NCBI RefSeq assembly: GCF_030345705.1
Contig: NZ_JAUASW010000002.1
Span: 682,001-746,000 of the forward strand
DNA: 64,000 bases
Direction of reading: 5' to 3'
From: Pelomonas sp. SE-A7
Lineage (GTDB): Bacteria > Pseudomonadota > Gammaproteobacteria > Burkholderiales > Burkholderiaceae_C
Shown: piece by piece, positions 1-8,795 of the stretch
Layout: each line of letters opens with the position of its first letter
Numbering within the stretch: position 1 is the first letter of the stretch
The notes under the pieces: generated by a model
The model's database searches: none
Told to the model about the DNA's origin: nothing
The model's input: only the letters and a program-made list of their open reading frames with translations
Translations under genes and position numbers: made by a program

Positions 1-957
1 AGCGAGGTGGGCATCATCCGCCTGAGCTCGGCGCTGGGCGACGGCGACTACCTGGGCGCCGGCAGCGTGGCAAGCAGCAACAGCGCCAACATAGGCCGCA
101 TCACGCCCCACCATTTCAAGACCGAGGTCACCCAAGCCTGCGCCAATACCTTCAGCTACGCGGGCCAGCCCTTCACGGTGAAGCTGACCGCGCTCAACGC
201 GGCCGAGGCCATCACGGTCAACTATGCAGGCGCGAGCGGCTTCGCCCGAGATCACACGCTCAAGGAAGGCGTGGCCCTGGGCCTGGGCAGCTTCGGTTCC
301 ACGGGCACCATCTCGAGTACCGCCTTCAGCAGTGGCGTTGCAACGCTGAGTACTCCGGCCTACAGCTTCACCAGCAAGCAGAGCGGCCCCGGCACCCTGG
401 TCGTGCGCAGCGAAGACACCGACACCCTCAGCTCCTCAGGCTTCACCGAAGGCAGCACCCTGCTGCGCAGTGGCCGGCTGCGCCTGTCCAATGCCTTCGG
501 CTCGCAGGCCCTGCCGCTGGAGCTGGGCATCGAGCTGCAGTACTGGAGCGGCAAGAGCTGGATCAAGAACACGCAGGACAGCTGTACCAGCATCCTGCCC
601 AGCGCCGTCGTGCTCTACAACAAGCTCGCGCCCAGCGGCGCCTCGACCACGGCCCTGAACAACAGCGTCACGTCGATCAACTTCCTGACCGGCAAGCTGA
701 CGCTTTCTGCGGCTTCGCCCGCCACCGCCGGCAGCCTGGACCTGGCCATCAACCTCGGCAGCGGCACGGCCGACGCGGCCTGCACCAGCCTGGCCCGGGA
801 TCCCAGCGTCGGCACGAACAAGCCCTGGCTGCGCTCGCAGTACGGCAGCGGCGGCACCTGCGGCAGCGCCTGGGACCGCGACCCCAGCGCACGCGCCAGC
901 TTCGGCATCTTCTCGCCCGAGACCCGGAGGACGCTGCATGCGCGCGAACTCTTCTGA
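1..957 (+). CDS. mshQ: MSHA biogenesis protein MshQ, C-terminal part (5' end outside window)
   Basis: The frame is open from base 1 and ends at TGA 955-957, giving 318 visible residues, so the N-terminus lies before the window. The sequence is rich in Ser, Thr, Gly and Asn with beta-strand character. It carries the DUF6701-like stretch seen at the end of MshQ proteins (ITPHHFKTEV near the start, cysteine pairs later, and the closing FGIFSPE). MshQ is a large protein of the mannose-sensitive haemagglutinin type IV pilus locus, probably exposed at the pilus or cell surface; its exact role is not settled. The next gene starts inside its last 20 bases. In Vibrio-type loci mshQ comes last, but here it precedes the minor prepilin genes. 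The family call is fairly secure; the molecular function is not. Confidence 0.75.
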   Translation, partial: SEVGIIRLSSALGDGDYLGAGSVASSNSANIGRITPHHFKTEVTQACANTFSYAGQPFTVKLTALNAAEAITVNYAGASGFARDHTLKEGVALGLGSFGSTGTISSTAFSSGVATLSTPAYSFTSKQSGPGTLVVRSEDTDTLSSSGFTEGSTLLRSGRLRLSNAFGSQALPLELGIELQYWSGKSWIKNTQDSCTSILPSAVVLYNKLAPSGASTTALNNSVTSINFLTGKLTLSAASPATAGSLDLAINLGSGTADAACTSLARDPSVGTNKPWLRSQYGSGGTCGSAWDRDPSARASFGIFSPETRRTLHARELF

Positions 958-1411
958 GCGGGGTTTTACGATGGCCGAGCTGGTGATGGTGATCGTCATC
1001 ATGGGCGTGCTGGCCGTGGTCGCCCTGCCGCGCATCCAGGCCAGCATGGGCTTCGACGACGAGGCCTGGCGCCAGGACGTGGCCACCGCATTGCGCCACG
1101 CCCACCACACGGCCGTGGCTGCGCGGCGACTGGTCTGCGCCAATGTCGCCACCGGCAGCGTGACCCTCAGCATTGCCGGAGCCAACCCTGCCAGCAGTTG
1201 CTCCGCCTCGATTCCCGGCTACAACGGCAATGCCGCCTTCGCCAGCAGCAGCAAGGCCCCGGCTACCACCAGCGCGACGCTGTACTTCCAGCCCTCGGGT
1301 CGCGTCACCAGTGACGGCGCCGGCAGCACGGCCGCCGATTTCACGATCACGATCAGCAGCCAGCCCAGCACGACGGTCAGCGTGACCGGGGAGACCGGCC
1401 ATGTGGAATAG
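938..1411 (+). CDS. Type IV minor prepilin, GspH/MshC-like
   Basis: A 157-residue protein with a class III prepilin leader: a short charged N-terminus, the cleavage context RG|FTMAEL with glutamate at mature position 5, then a hydrophobic helix (VMVIVIMGVLAVVALP). The body has two cysteine positions and many Ser/Thr, as in GspH/FimT or MshC minor pilins. A GGAGG at 926-930 supports the ATG at 938. It overlaps the upstream mshQ end by 20 bases and the next prepilin by 11, indicating one transcript. It would be processed by the prepilin peptidase at the inner membrane and join the pilus tip or initiation complex. Which of the minor pilins it matches is inferred from order only. Confidence 0.8.
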   Translation: MRANSSERGFTMAELVMVIVIMGVLAVVALPRIQASMGFDDEAWRQDVATALRHAHHTAVAARRLVCANVATGSVTLSIAGANPASSCSASIPGYNGNAAFASSSKAPATTSATLYFQPSGRVTSDGAGSTAADFTITISSQPSTTVSVTGETGHVE

Positions 1412-1877
1412 GCAGCAGCGCTCACTGGCTCAGCGGGGCTTCACGCTGCCGGAGGCGCTCCTGGTCATCGTGGTCCTGGGGCTGGGCCTGGCCGGCATCA
1501 TGAAGGCCTATTCCACGGTGGCCGCCGGATCGGCCGACCCGGTGGTGCAGAAGCAGCTGCTCAGCATCGCCGAGGAGCTGATGGAAGAAGTGCAGCTGCG
1601 GCCCTATGCGGTGGCCGGCAACGTGGCACCCACGGGTTGCGCGCGCAACACCTTCAACGACGTGCGCGACTACGACGGCTATGCCACGACCGGTCAGGTC
1701 TGCAGCATCGACGGCAGTCCCATCGGACAGGCAGGGGTGGTGTACACGATCTCCATTTCCGTGCAGCCGACCACCTTGGCAGGTGTCGCCAGCGCCTTGC
1801 AGATCACGGTCACCGTGAGCCAGTCCGGCCAGACCCTGAGCCTGGTCGGCTACCGGACCGACTACGCCGGCCCATGA
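1401..1877 (+). CDS. Type IV minor prepilin, MshD-like
   Basis: A 158-residue protein with the leader context QRG|FTLPEALLVIVVLG (glutamate at +5) followed by a membrane helix. The stretch after it (QKQLLSIAEELMEEVQLRPY) resembles GspI/MshD minor pilins, in which the helix continues into the globular part. Two internal cysteines could form a disulfide. The start at 1401 lies inside the end of the previous prepilin gene and is preceded by GGGGAG; the stop overlaps the ATG of the next prepilin gene in ATGATGA. It is probably a minor pilin of the MSHA-type pilus. MshD is the likeliest name by position, but that is not proven by sequence alone. Confidence 0.78.
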   Translation: MWNRQQRSLAQRGFTLPEALLVIVVLGLGLAGIMKAYSTVAAGSADPVVQKQLLSIAEELMEEVQLRPYAVAGNVAPTGCARNTFNDVRDYDGYATTGQVCSIDGSPIGQAGVVYTISISVQPTTLAGVASALQITVTVSQSGQTLSLVGYRTDYAGP

Positions 1878-2740
1878 TGAACAGCCAGCCGCACCGCCCC
1901 CGCCCCGACCTGGGCTTCACCCTGGTGGAGATGGTGATCACCATCGTCATCCTGTCGGTGGTGGCCGTGGCGCTGTCCCTGTTCCTGAAGCCGGCGCTTG
2001 AGACCTACTTCACCAGCAGTTCGCGCGCCGCCCTGGCCGACGATGCCGACACCGCCTTGCGCCGCCTGCTGCGCGACGTGCGCTCGGCCGTGCCCAACTC
2101 GATCCGCATTCCCAGCAACCAGTGCGTGGAGATGGTGCCGACGACCGCCGGTGGCCGGGTCCGCATGGGGCCGGACACGGTCAACGACTTCCCACCGGGC
2201 TGCAGCCCTGGCACGGCCTGCTCCGCACCGCTCAGCCCGACCCAGGCGACCACGGCCATCGACCTGCTGACGCCGTTGAGCAGCACGCCAGCCATCGGCG
2301 ACTTCCTGGTCATCGGCAATCAGAATGCCAACGATGTCTATGGCGGCGTCAACCGGGCTGCCATCACCGGGGTCCTTCCGATCAGCCCCAGCCAGGGCAA
2401 GCACCGACTGACCATCGCCTCGACCCAGTTTCCGCCGGGTTTCGACAGCGGCCGCTTCAGCATCGTCTCGAATGCCGAGAAGGCCGTGTTCTACGTCTGC
2501 AGCGGAGGCTCGCTGTGGCGGCTTTCGAACTACGGCTTCAATGCCGGCTATCCGGCCAGTTGCCCGTCCACGGCCGGAGGCCGGAAGGTGGCCAGCGGCC
2601 TGACCAGCTGCAGCTTCGTCTACGACCCCAACCCGGGCGCCTCGCCCCAGTTCGGCTACCTCTGGGTACAGCTGGAGTTGAGCCGCAACGGCGAATCCGC
2701 CACCATCGCCGGTGGCGCCCACGTCGTGAACGCGCCATGA
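1874..2740 (+). CDS. Type IV minor prepilin, MshO-like
   Basis: A 288-residue protein starting at the ATG that overlaps the previous stop by four bases; a second ATG follows at once. The leader is DLG|FTLVEMVITIVILS with glutamate at +5. The rest is long for a minor pilin and carries several cysteines (for instance the GCSPGTACSAP region, and CSGGSLWRLSNYGF later). That architecture, and its place between MshD-like and MshP-like genes, matches MshO, a GspJ-like minor pilin in MSHA loci. The open frame runs further upstream, but an upstream start would lack the prepilin leader and overlap the previous gene deeply, so 1874 was chosen. Confidence 0.8.
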   Translation: MMNSQPHRPRPDLGFTLVEMVITIVILSVVAVALSLFLKPALETYFTSSSRAALADDADTALRRLLRDVRSAVPNSIRIPSNQCVEMVPTTAGGRVRMGPDTVNDFPPGCSPGTACSAPLSPTQATTAIDLLTPLSSTPAIGDFLVIGNQNANDVYGGVNRAAITGVLPISPSQGKHRLTIASTQFPPGFDSGRFSIVSNAEKAVFYVCSGGSLWRLSNYGFNAGYPASCPSTAGGRKVASGLTSCSFVYDPNPGASPQFGYLWVQLELSRNGESATIAGGAHVVNAP

Positions 2741-3192
2741 AGAACAAGAAGTCGCAAGCTCAGAACGGCCTCGGTGCCGTCGCCGTGCTGATTCTGCTGG
2801 TGGTGCTGGCGGGCCTGGCCGCCGCCCTGGTGCGCCTGGGCAGCAGCAGCGCCGCCAGCAGCGCACTCGACATCACGGCAGCCCGTGCGCTGCAGGCCGC
2901 CAATGCCGGCACGCAGTGGGGCCTGTTCCAGGCGCTACGCGGCAGCTGGACCACCTGCGCCGGCACCAGCCAGACGCTGGACCTGAGCAACCAGCTCGGC
3001 ATGCGGGTCACGGTCAGCTGCAGCTCCAGCCTCTACAACGAAGGCGAGGTCAGCGAAGGCACGGCCAGGACGGTGCGCATCTACACGATCGATGCCGTGG
3101 CCTGCAATTCGAACGCCTGCCCCGACAACAGCCGCGCCGCCTCGCCCGGCTACGTCGAGCGCCGCAAGCAGGTGCAGGCCAGCGACAGCTGA
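2737..3192 (+). CDS. MSHA biogenesis protein MshP-like
   Basis: A 151-residue protein whose ATG overlaps the MshO-like stop by four bases (ATGA). A basic N-terminus (MKNKKSQAQNG) is followed by one strong membrane helix (LGAVAVLILLVVLAGLAAALV), then SALDITAARALQAANAGTQW, a pattern typical of MshP/PilX-type proteins where the helix leads into an alpha-helical spine. Cysteines occur at four places in the body. There is no standard F/E prepilin junction, as is usual for MshP. It probably takes part in pilus assembly at the inner membrane. It ends the visible MSHA-type operon; the next gene is convergent, starting seven bases on. Confidence 0.78.
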   Translation: MKNKKSQAQNGLGAVAVLILLVVLAGLAAALVRLGSSSAASSALDITAARALQAANAGTQWGLFQALRGSWTTCAGTSQTLDLSNQLGMRVTVSCSSSLYNEGEVSEGTARTVRIYTIDAVACNSNACPDNSRAASPGYVERRKQVQASDS

Positions 3193-3198
3193 TCGCCT

Positions 3199-5964
3199 TC
3201 AGGCGGCTGCCAGGCCCGGCGTGCCGGCGACGACGATGCGGTCGCGTCCGCCGTGCTTGGCGGCATAAAGCGCTGCATCCGCCGCCTCGATCAGCGCCTG
3301 ACCCTTGTCGCCGTGGACCGGATGCAGGGCCAGGCCCAGCGAGGCCGTGAGGGGGCCCAGCGGCTTGCCGGCATAGACCGGCTGGAGCCGGCGCACCGCA
3401 TCCAGCAGGTCCTCGCAGCGGCGCAGGGCCAGCTCAGGGCTGAGGTCGGTCAGCAGCACGATGAATTCTTCGCCACCGAAGCGGCAGACCACATCGCTCT
3501 CGCGCACCCGCGACTGCAGGGCGGCCGCCACCTGCTGCAGCACCAGGTCACCGGCATCGTGGCCATGGCGGTCGTTGAACTGCTTGAAATGGTCCACGTC
3601 GACGACGGCCAGGGCCAGCGACGACTGATGGCGCTTGGAACGGGCCAGCTCACGCCTGAGCGCCTCGTCGAGAAAGCGGCGGTTGTACAGGCCCGTGAGC
3701 GGATCGCGGATCGACTGCAATCGCAGCGTCTCGCGCAGCCGGATGTTGGCGAGTGCCAGGCCGGTCTGTTCGGCCAGCGCCACGGCCAGCCGCTGTCGCA
3801 TGTCGTTGTGCTCGGCCTCGACCGGCGGCTCGCGGTGCAACAGGGTCAGTAGCCCGAAGGTGTCCCCCTGGGCCACCAGCGGCAGACAGGTACTGCCCGG
3901 CAGTTGCTCGCGCAGGTGCAGGTGAGGGCAGCAAAGTGAATGGCCGTCGCCGTTCAGATGATGCGGACGGCCGCGACGCAGGGCCCAGCAATCGTTGCTG
4001 CCGAAGCTGGGCTCGACTTCGCCCAGCTCGCCCCAGGCCATGCATTCCTCCAGCAGCTCCTCGCCCGGCGCCAGCAGGTAGAGGGCCCCTCCACTGCCCG
4101 GGAACAGGCGCGGGCCGTAGCGGCGCAAGCAGTCGTAGGCCTCCTGGGGTGTCTCGCAGGCCTGCAGGAAGCTGGACAGCTCACCCAGCAGGCTGACCTC
4201 GCGGTTGGTCTGGCCGACCACCGCCAGACTGCGCTCCAGCTTCTCGTTGGCCGCACGCAGCGCCGACTCGGCGGCCTTGCGCGCCGTGATGTCATGCGAC
4301 ACCCACAGCGCGCCCTTGGAGGGATCGTGCACATCCATGGCCTTGCCATGCATGCTGACCTCGACCGGGCTGCCGTCACGCCGCAGCAGCTGGGCCTCGC
4401 CGACCCAGACCTCGCCCTTGTTCAGCGTCTCGTAGGCCTCCTCGCCAAAGGTCAGGAACTCGGCCTCGCTGCTGAACAGCGGCCGTGTCGAGAGTCCGAT
4501 CAGCTCGCCCGGCGAGTAGCCCAGCATCAGCTCGACGCCCCGGTTGCAGCGGATCACATGCCGGTCGCGGATCAGCATGATGCCGGCATTGGTGTTGTCG
4601 AAGATCGCCTGCAGCTCGAACAGGGCCTGCTGCAACGCCCGGTCGGCCTCGTTGCGGGCGCTGATGTCCTCGGTAATGAAGATCGTGCCCTTGCGGCTGT
4701 CCTGCGGGTCGATGGCCTTGGCCAGCATGCGGCACCAGAACAGCGTGCCGTCGCGCTTCATCATCTGCAGCTCGACGTCCAGCCGCCCGCCATCACCCAG
4801 CACCGGAATGGCCTTGCGGCTCAGCGCATCAAACGCCGCTTCATCGGGATAGACGACGCGCGTGGCACGCCCCACCAGCTCGTGGGCCTGCCAGCCGAAC
4901 ATCTCGCCGAAACGCTCGTTGCAGTGCAGAAAGGTCTGGTCGCGTGTGAAGGTGATGCCGACCGAGGCGTTGTCGAGGATGGCCTCGTACTCCAGCAGCG
5001 TCTGTTGGCGCAGGGCCTCGGCATCGTGGCGCTCGGTGATCTCGATGCCGATCCAGAGCGTGCCCTTGGACAGGTCCTGCGGGTCCAGTGCCTTGCCGTG
5101 GCAGCTGCACCAGATGTTGGTGCCCTCCTTGCGCCGCACCATCAGCTCTTCCGAATAGCCCTGCCCCGAAGCGATCATCGGACCGGCCGAACGGTGGAAC
5201 TCCTGCCAGGTCTCGTCGGAACAGAAGTAGGCCCGGGTCGAAAGGCCCACCAGCTCGCCGGCCGCATAGCCCAGCAATTCCTCGGCGCGGCGGTTGCATC
5301 GCCGGATGATGCGGTCCTTGTCGACCACCAGGATGGCGACGGTGGCGCTGTCGAAGATGGCGCGCTGTTCCATCAGCGTGCGCTCCAGCTCGGCCGTGCG
5401 CTGCTCCACCAGGGCCTCAAGCTGCGACTGGTAGCGCGCGATCTGGTCCTGCTTGCGTTGGCGCTCGATGGCGATGCCGGCGAGCTGGGTGGCGGCGGCC
5501 AGCAGATCCAGCTCTTCGGCCCCTGGCGAGCGCACCTCCTTGTAGTACATCGCGAACGAACCCAGCACGCGGCGGTCGGTGGCCAGGATGGGCGTGGACC
5601 AGCAGGCGCGAAATCCGTCCCCTTCGATCAAGCCCTTGTACGGCGCCCAGCGGGGGTCGCTGCGGATGTCGGTGACGATGACGGTCTGCTGCAGCGCCAT
5701 TGCACTGCCGCACGAGCCGACCTCGGGGCCGATCGGATAGCCGTCCAGCGCCTGCAGGTACTGAGGCGGCAGGCGCGGCCCTACACCCGGCCGCACATGG
5801 ACGCCGTCCTCGTCCAGCAGCAGCACCGAGCAGTACAGGCCGGCCGACTGGGCTTCGATCAGCAGCGCCAGACGCTGCAGGGTCTCGGCCAGCGGCGCAC
5901 CGCGGGCAATCAGCTCGAGCAGCTGGCCCTGCCCGGCATAGAAGGACATTGGCGCAAGCGACAT
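3199..5964 (-). CDS. GAF-PAS-PAS-PAS-GAF-GGDEF diguanylate cyclase
   Basis: A 921-residue soluble multidomain sensor. Reading order: GAF about 15-165, a coiled coil around 175-210 (EALVEQRTAELERTL), three PAS domains about 210-575 each followed by a PAC-like DPQDLSKGT or DPSKG motif, a second GAF about 600-740, and GGDEF about 745-910. The active site is intact: the canonical VDVDHFKQFND stretch and GGEEF near residue 830, with an RESD inhibitory site five residues before it. It should make cyclic di-GMP from GTP with product feedback. No transmembrane segment is visible, so it senses cytoplasmic signals. An open frame extends 22 codons upstream, but the ATG at 5964 has AGGGAG at suitable spacing and was preferred. 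It lies convergent with the pilus operon, whose activity cyclic di-GMP often controls; that link is an inference. Confidence 0.88.
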   Translation of the reverse strand: MSLAPMSFYAGQGQLLELIARGAPLAETLQRLALLIEAQSAGLYCSVLLLDEDGVHVRPGVGPRLPPQYLQALDGYPIGPEVGSCGSAMALQQTVIVTDIRSDPRWAPYKGLIEGDGFRACWSTPILATDRRVLGSFAMYYKEVRSPGAEELDLLAAATQLAGIAIERQRKQDQIARYQSQLEALVEQRTAELERTLMEQRAIFDSATVAILVVDKDRIIRRCNRRAEELLGYAAGELVGLSTRAYFCSDETWQEFHRSAGPMIASGQGYSEELMVRRKEGTNIWCSCHGKALDPQDLSKGTLWIGIEITERHDAEALRQQTLLEYEAILDNASVGITFTRDQTFLHCNERFGEMFGWQAHELVGRATRVVYPDEAAFDALSRKAIPVLGDGGRLDVELQMMKRDGTLFWCRMLAKAIDPQDSRKGTIFITEDISARNEADRALQQALFELQAIFDNTNAGIMLIRDRHVIRCNRGVELMLGYSPGELIGLSTRPLFSSEAEFLTFGEEAYETLNKGEVWVGEAQLLRRDGSPVEVSMHGKAMDVHDPSKGALWVSHDITARKAAESALRAANEKLERSLAVVGQTNREVSLLGELSSFLQACETPQEAYDCLRRYGPRLFPGSGGALYLLAPGEELLEECMAWGELGEVEPSFGSNDCWALRRGRPHHLNGDGHSLCCPHLHLREQLPGSTCLPLVAQGDTFGLLTLLHREPPVEAEHNDMRQRLAVALAEQTGLALANIRLRETLRLQSIRDPLTGLYNRRFLDEALRRELARSKRHQSSLALAVVDVDHFKQFNDRHGHDAGDLVLQQVAAALQSRVRESDVVCRFGGEEFIVLLTDLSPELALRRCEDLLDAVRRLQPVYAGKPLGPLTASLGLALHPVHGDKGQALIEAADAALYAAKHGGRDRIVVAGTPGLAAA

Positions 5965-6062
5965 TTGGCCCCACTCCCTGTTGTGGCCCAAGGTGCGCGT
6001 GATCTTAGGGGGCGGCCTGCGGCCCGGCAATCGTCAGCAGCTGGGGCTGCGCAACAGGCCGA

Positions 6063-7694
6063 CTAGCGCGGCAGTTGCGCCAGTGCTTCGTCCAGCACCT
6101 CGTCGCGTCCCGCGCGCCAGGCCGCGACCGTCGTCGCGACGGGCTGGTCCGGCTGCAGGCCCTTGCCGATGAACTCGCTGCCATCGGCCAGCAGGTCGCG
6201 CTTGGTGCAGACCCGCGCCTGGCCGCCACCGGGGAGCTTGAAGAATAGCGGCTGGCCCGTGCTGCCGCCTGTCGCCGTGCCTACAACCGAGCCGCGGCCC
6301 AGCGACTTGAACGCAGCGACGAAGTCCTCGGCGGCCGAGTAGGTGGCGGCGCCGGTCAGCACCCTCACCGGTCCGCGGAACTGGCGCTGCTCATCGGGCC
6401 GCACCTCACCATGGTGGCCGCCCTCGACCGGCATGGGGCGGCCCCAGGCCCGCCAGGCCGCCACATGGCTGCGGGTCCACCAGCGCGAGGTCGGCACCGG
6501 CTTGTCGGCCAGCGTGGCCAGGATCCGGTAGCCGACGCTGCTGTTGCCACCCGAATTGGCCCGCAGGTCGAACACGATGGCGCGTGCCTGCCTGATCTGC
6601 TCGAAGGCCTTCAGATAGCCCTCGGCCGCCTGGTCGTCGTCGAAGCCGTTCAGCTCGACCAGGGCGACGTCGCCGGGCAGCATGCGCCAGGCAAAGGGTG
6701 GCGCCTTGGGCAGCGCACGGTAGGCTTCGGTCGTCAGGCGAGGCAGTAGCAGCAAGCGAGGCTTGGCATCGTCGCTGTCGCGCAGCGTCACCCGCAAGGC
6801 CTGACGCGAGTCGCCGCGCAAAAGGTCGAAGCCGTACTGGCGGACGTCCAGGTCCTGGGGGGTCGAGGCGCTGACGAAGGGTCGCACCTGCTCACGCGCG
6901 TACTCATGGACCGGGCGCCCATCGATGGCCAGCAGCTCCTGGCCCCGCTTGAAGCCGGCGCCGGCCAGGGCCGGATCCAGCAATTCGGTCACCAGCACCC
7001 GGCCTTCGATCAGCTGGGTGCGCAGGCCAGGCCGAGCCATGCTGCGGTCCCACAGTTCGTCGGGCGGATAGACATTGCTGTGACCGTCCTGAAGGGCCGC
7101 GACCAGTCGTTGCAGCTCCCGGTAGTAGTCCTGGGTCCGCGGCGTCTTCTGCACCTGCTCCAGCGTCTTCAGATAGAGCGCATCCCAGTCCAGGCCCGGC
7201 ACCAGGTCGAAGTTGGCAAAGTTGTACTTGGCCTCGCTCCAGATCCGCGACACGCCGGCCAGGCGCTCGGCCAGCGGCAGCTCCTCGCGGAACGGCGTCT
7301 CGATGGCAGCCGCAGCGTAGCCTCGGGCCTGCCGGGCTTCGCGCTGGCGAGCCAGGTCCAGCATTGGCGCCCAGCGGGCATCGCTGCGCAGCGCTGCCAA
7401 GGCCTCGTTCTTCTCCAGCCAGGACGGCGGCAACCACTGCTGCTTGTCGTTGAACAGCTGGGAAAGCAGCTGGAACGCGGCCTCGCTGCGCCCGCCGGCG
7501 GCATGCAGCTTCAGCAGCGGCCAGGCATTGGCGGCATTGACGCCGTTGTCGCGGATCTCGCTTTCCAGCAGGCCGCGGGCCTGGGCCGGCTGGCCGGCGC
7601 GCACCAGGCGCGCCGCTTCGTCAAGCCGCGGCGATGCGCCGCAGCTCGCTGCCCAAAGCAGCATGGTGGCCAGAGCCAGTACGGCCTTGCGCAT
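6063..7694 (-). CDS. S41 family peptidase, exported
   Basis: A 543-residue protein with a cleavable signal peptide (basic start, LALATMLLWAASCGA). An N-terminal helical region carries TPR-like pairs (residues 25-110). The interphotoreceptor-retinoid-binding/C-terminal-processing protease fold follows: a PDZ-like stretch around 215-300 (GFKRGQELLAIDGRPV), then the core with FDLRANSGGN and the catalytic serine at residue 453 in TYSAAEDF. S41 enzymes cut periplasmic proteins or peptides near the C-terminus; the substrate cannot be read here. A GGGGGAG precedes the ATG. It lies alone between the GGDEF gene and the alpha/beta hydrolase, on the same strand as both. Confidence 0.87.
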   Translation of the reverse strand: MRKAVLALATMLLWAASCGASPRLDEAARLVRAGQPAQARGLLESEIRDNGVNAANAWPLLKLHAAGGRSEAAFQLLSQLFNDKQQWLPPSWLEKNEALAALRSDARWAPMLDLARQREARQARGYAAAAIETPFREELPLAERLAGVSRIWSEAKYNFANFDLVPGLDWDALYLKTLEQVQKTPRTQDYYRELQRLVAALQDGHSNVYPPDELWDRSMARPGLRTQLIEGRVLVTELLDPALAGAGFKRGQELLAIDGRPVHEYAREQVRPFVSASTPQDLDVRQYGFDLLRGDSRQALRVTLRDSDDAKPRLLLLPRLTTEAYRALPKAPPFAWRMLPGDVALVELNGFDDDQAAEGYLKAFEQIRQARAIVFDLRANSGGNSSVGYRILATLADKPVPTSRWWTRSHVAAWRAWGRPMPVEGGHHGEVRPDEQRQFRGPVRVLTGAATYSAAEDFVAAFKSLGRGSVVGTATGGSTGQPLFFKLPGGGQARVCTKRDLLADGSEFIGKGLQPDQPVATTVAAWRAGRDEVLDEALAQLPR

Positions 7695-7804
7695 TATTCT
7701 TTCTCCCCCTCGTCATGGAATGCAGCGGCGAAGACCTGGCCGGTTCAATCCAGCTTATGGGATTGCCTGGCCATCGCGCCGGGCCGGCATCTTCGCCCAA
7801 GCGG

Positions 7805-8725
7805 CTAGCGGGGCCGAAAAGCCATGCCCGCTTCCACGGGGGCCATCAAGAGCGGCCACAGCCGCTCACCCAGCTCGCGCCGGAACATGGCGAAATGGCC
7901 GATCGCCTTCAGGCCGACGGCCTGCGGCGCCAGCGTGTGCCTCTGGACCCGGGCGGCACTGAACCGCTGCGCCAGCTCGTCCACCGCCGCGGCCGGGCCG
8001 AACAAATGGTCGTCGGTCACGTTCCACAGGTGGACCGGGCCGTCGAAGCGGTCGTAGGCCAGTTCGTCCTGCAAGCTGGGGTCGGTGAACATGAAGCCGC
8101 GGCGCCGGCCCCAGGCCGCCCATTCCAGCGCGGCCGGCTTGGGCAGGTCCTGGGCCCGGCTGCCGAACAAGCGGCCCGGCACATGGCCCAGCCCATGGGC
8201 CAGGACCGGCAACATGGCATGGAAGAACAGCCAGGCCTTGAGCTTGTGCCGGCCGTACCAGAAGCGCCAGTCGGCCGCCTGGGCCGCAACGCCCAGCACG
8301 GCGTCGACCTTCTCCTCATAACCCGGCACCAGGCCCAGGGCATTGCCGCCGAAGCTGTGGCCTATCCAGAGCAGAGCCAGCGGCTTGCCATGGACCGAGC
8401 CGGCCAGGCGCCGACGCCGGTCCGCCGCATGCAGGGCCGCCGCCATGTCGAGCCGGGCCCAGTCGCGCAGCCGGGCCGTCTCCTGCTTGGTCGAAGCCGT
8501 GCGCGAGGCACCTATGCCGCGGTAGTCGTAGCAAAGCACGGCATAGCCGCGGCAGGCCAGCCATTCGGCAAAGGCCCGGTAGAAGCTGCCGGCCACGGCC
8601 ATGGCCGGGCTGATGACGGCTATAGCCAGCGGCGTGGCTACCGGTCCGAACCAGGTGGCGGCAAGCAGGCGCCCATCGCTGCAGCGCAGCTGGGTCGGGT
8701 GGGCGGTGAACAGCGGCTGGTCCAT
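7805..8725 (-). CDS. Alpha/beta hydrolase (COG4757-like)
   Basis: A 306-residue cytoplasmic protein with the alpha/beta hydrolase pattern: the CYDYRGIGAS strand-turn, the nucleophile elbow GHSFGG, and a late histidine in IGHFAMF. The overall pattern (SPAMAVAGSFYRAFAEWLA near the start, WFFHAMLPVLAH mid-protein) fits the uncharacterised serine hydrolases of COG4757. The substrate is unknown; esterase or lipase activity is a guess from the fold. It is transcribed divergently from a LysR regulator with about 70 bases between, the classic arrangement for a regulator and its target, so its expression is probably under that LysR protein. Confidence 0.82.
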   Translation of the reverse strand: MDQPLFTAHPTQLRCSDGRLLAATWFGPVATPLAIAVISPAMAVAGSFYRAFAEWLACRGYAVLCYDYRGIGASRTASTKQETARLRDWARLDMAAALHAADRRRRLAGSVHGKPLALLWIGHSFGGNALGLVPGYEEKVDAVLGVAAQAADWRFWYGRHKLKAWLFFHAMLPVLAHGLGHVPGRLFGSRAQDLPKPAALEWAAWGRRRGFMFTDPSLQDELAYDRFDGPVHLWNVTDDHLFGPAAAVDELAQRFSAARVQRHTLAPQAVGLKAIGHFAMFRRELGERLWPLLMAPVEAGMAFRPR

Positions 8726-8732
8726 GGCGGGC

Positions 8733-8765
8733 AGTCTAGATTGGCAACAATCGAGGCACTAGACT
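8733..8765. promoter_or_regulatory. Inverted repeat between divergent hydrolase and lysR genes
   Basis: AGTCTAG at 8733-8739 and CTAGACT at 8759-8765 form a perfect 7-base inverted repeat with a 19-base spacer in the only intergenic space between the alpha/beta hydrolase and the LysR-type gene. Placement and symmetry suit an operator for the LysR protein. The assignment is inference; no clear -35/-10 pair was identified. Confidence 0.4.
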
Positions 8766-8795
8766 CGCCGAACTCAACACATTGCTTCCATATTG

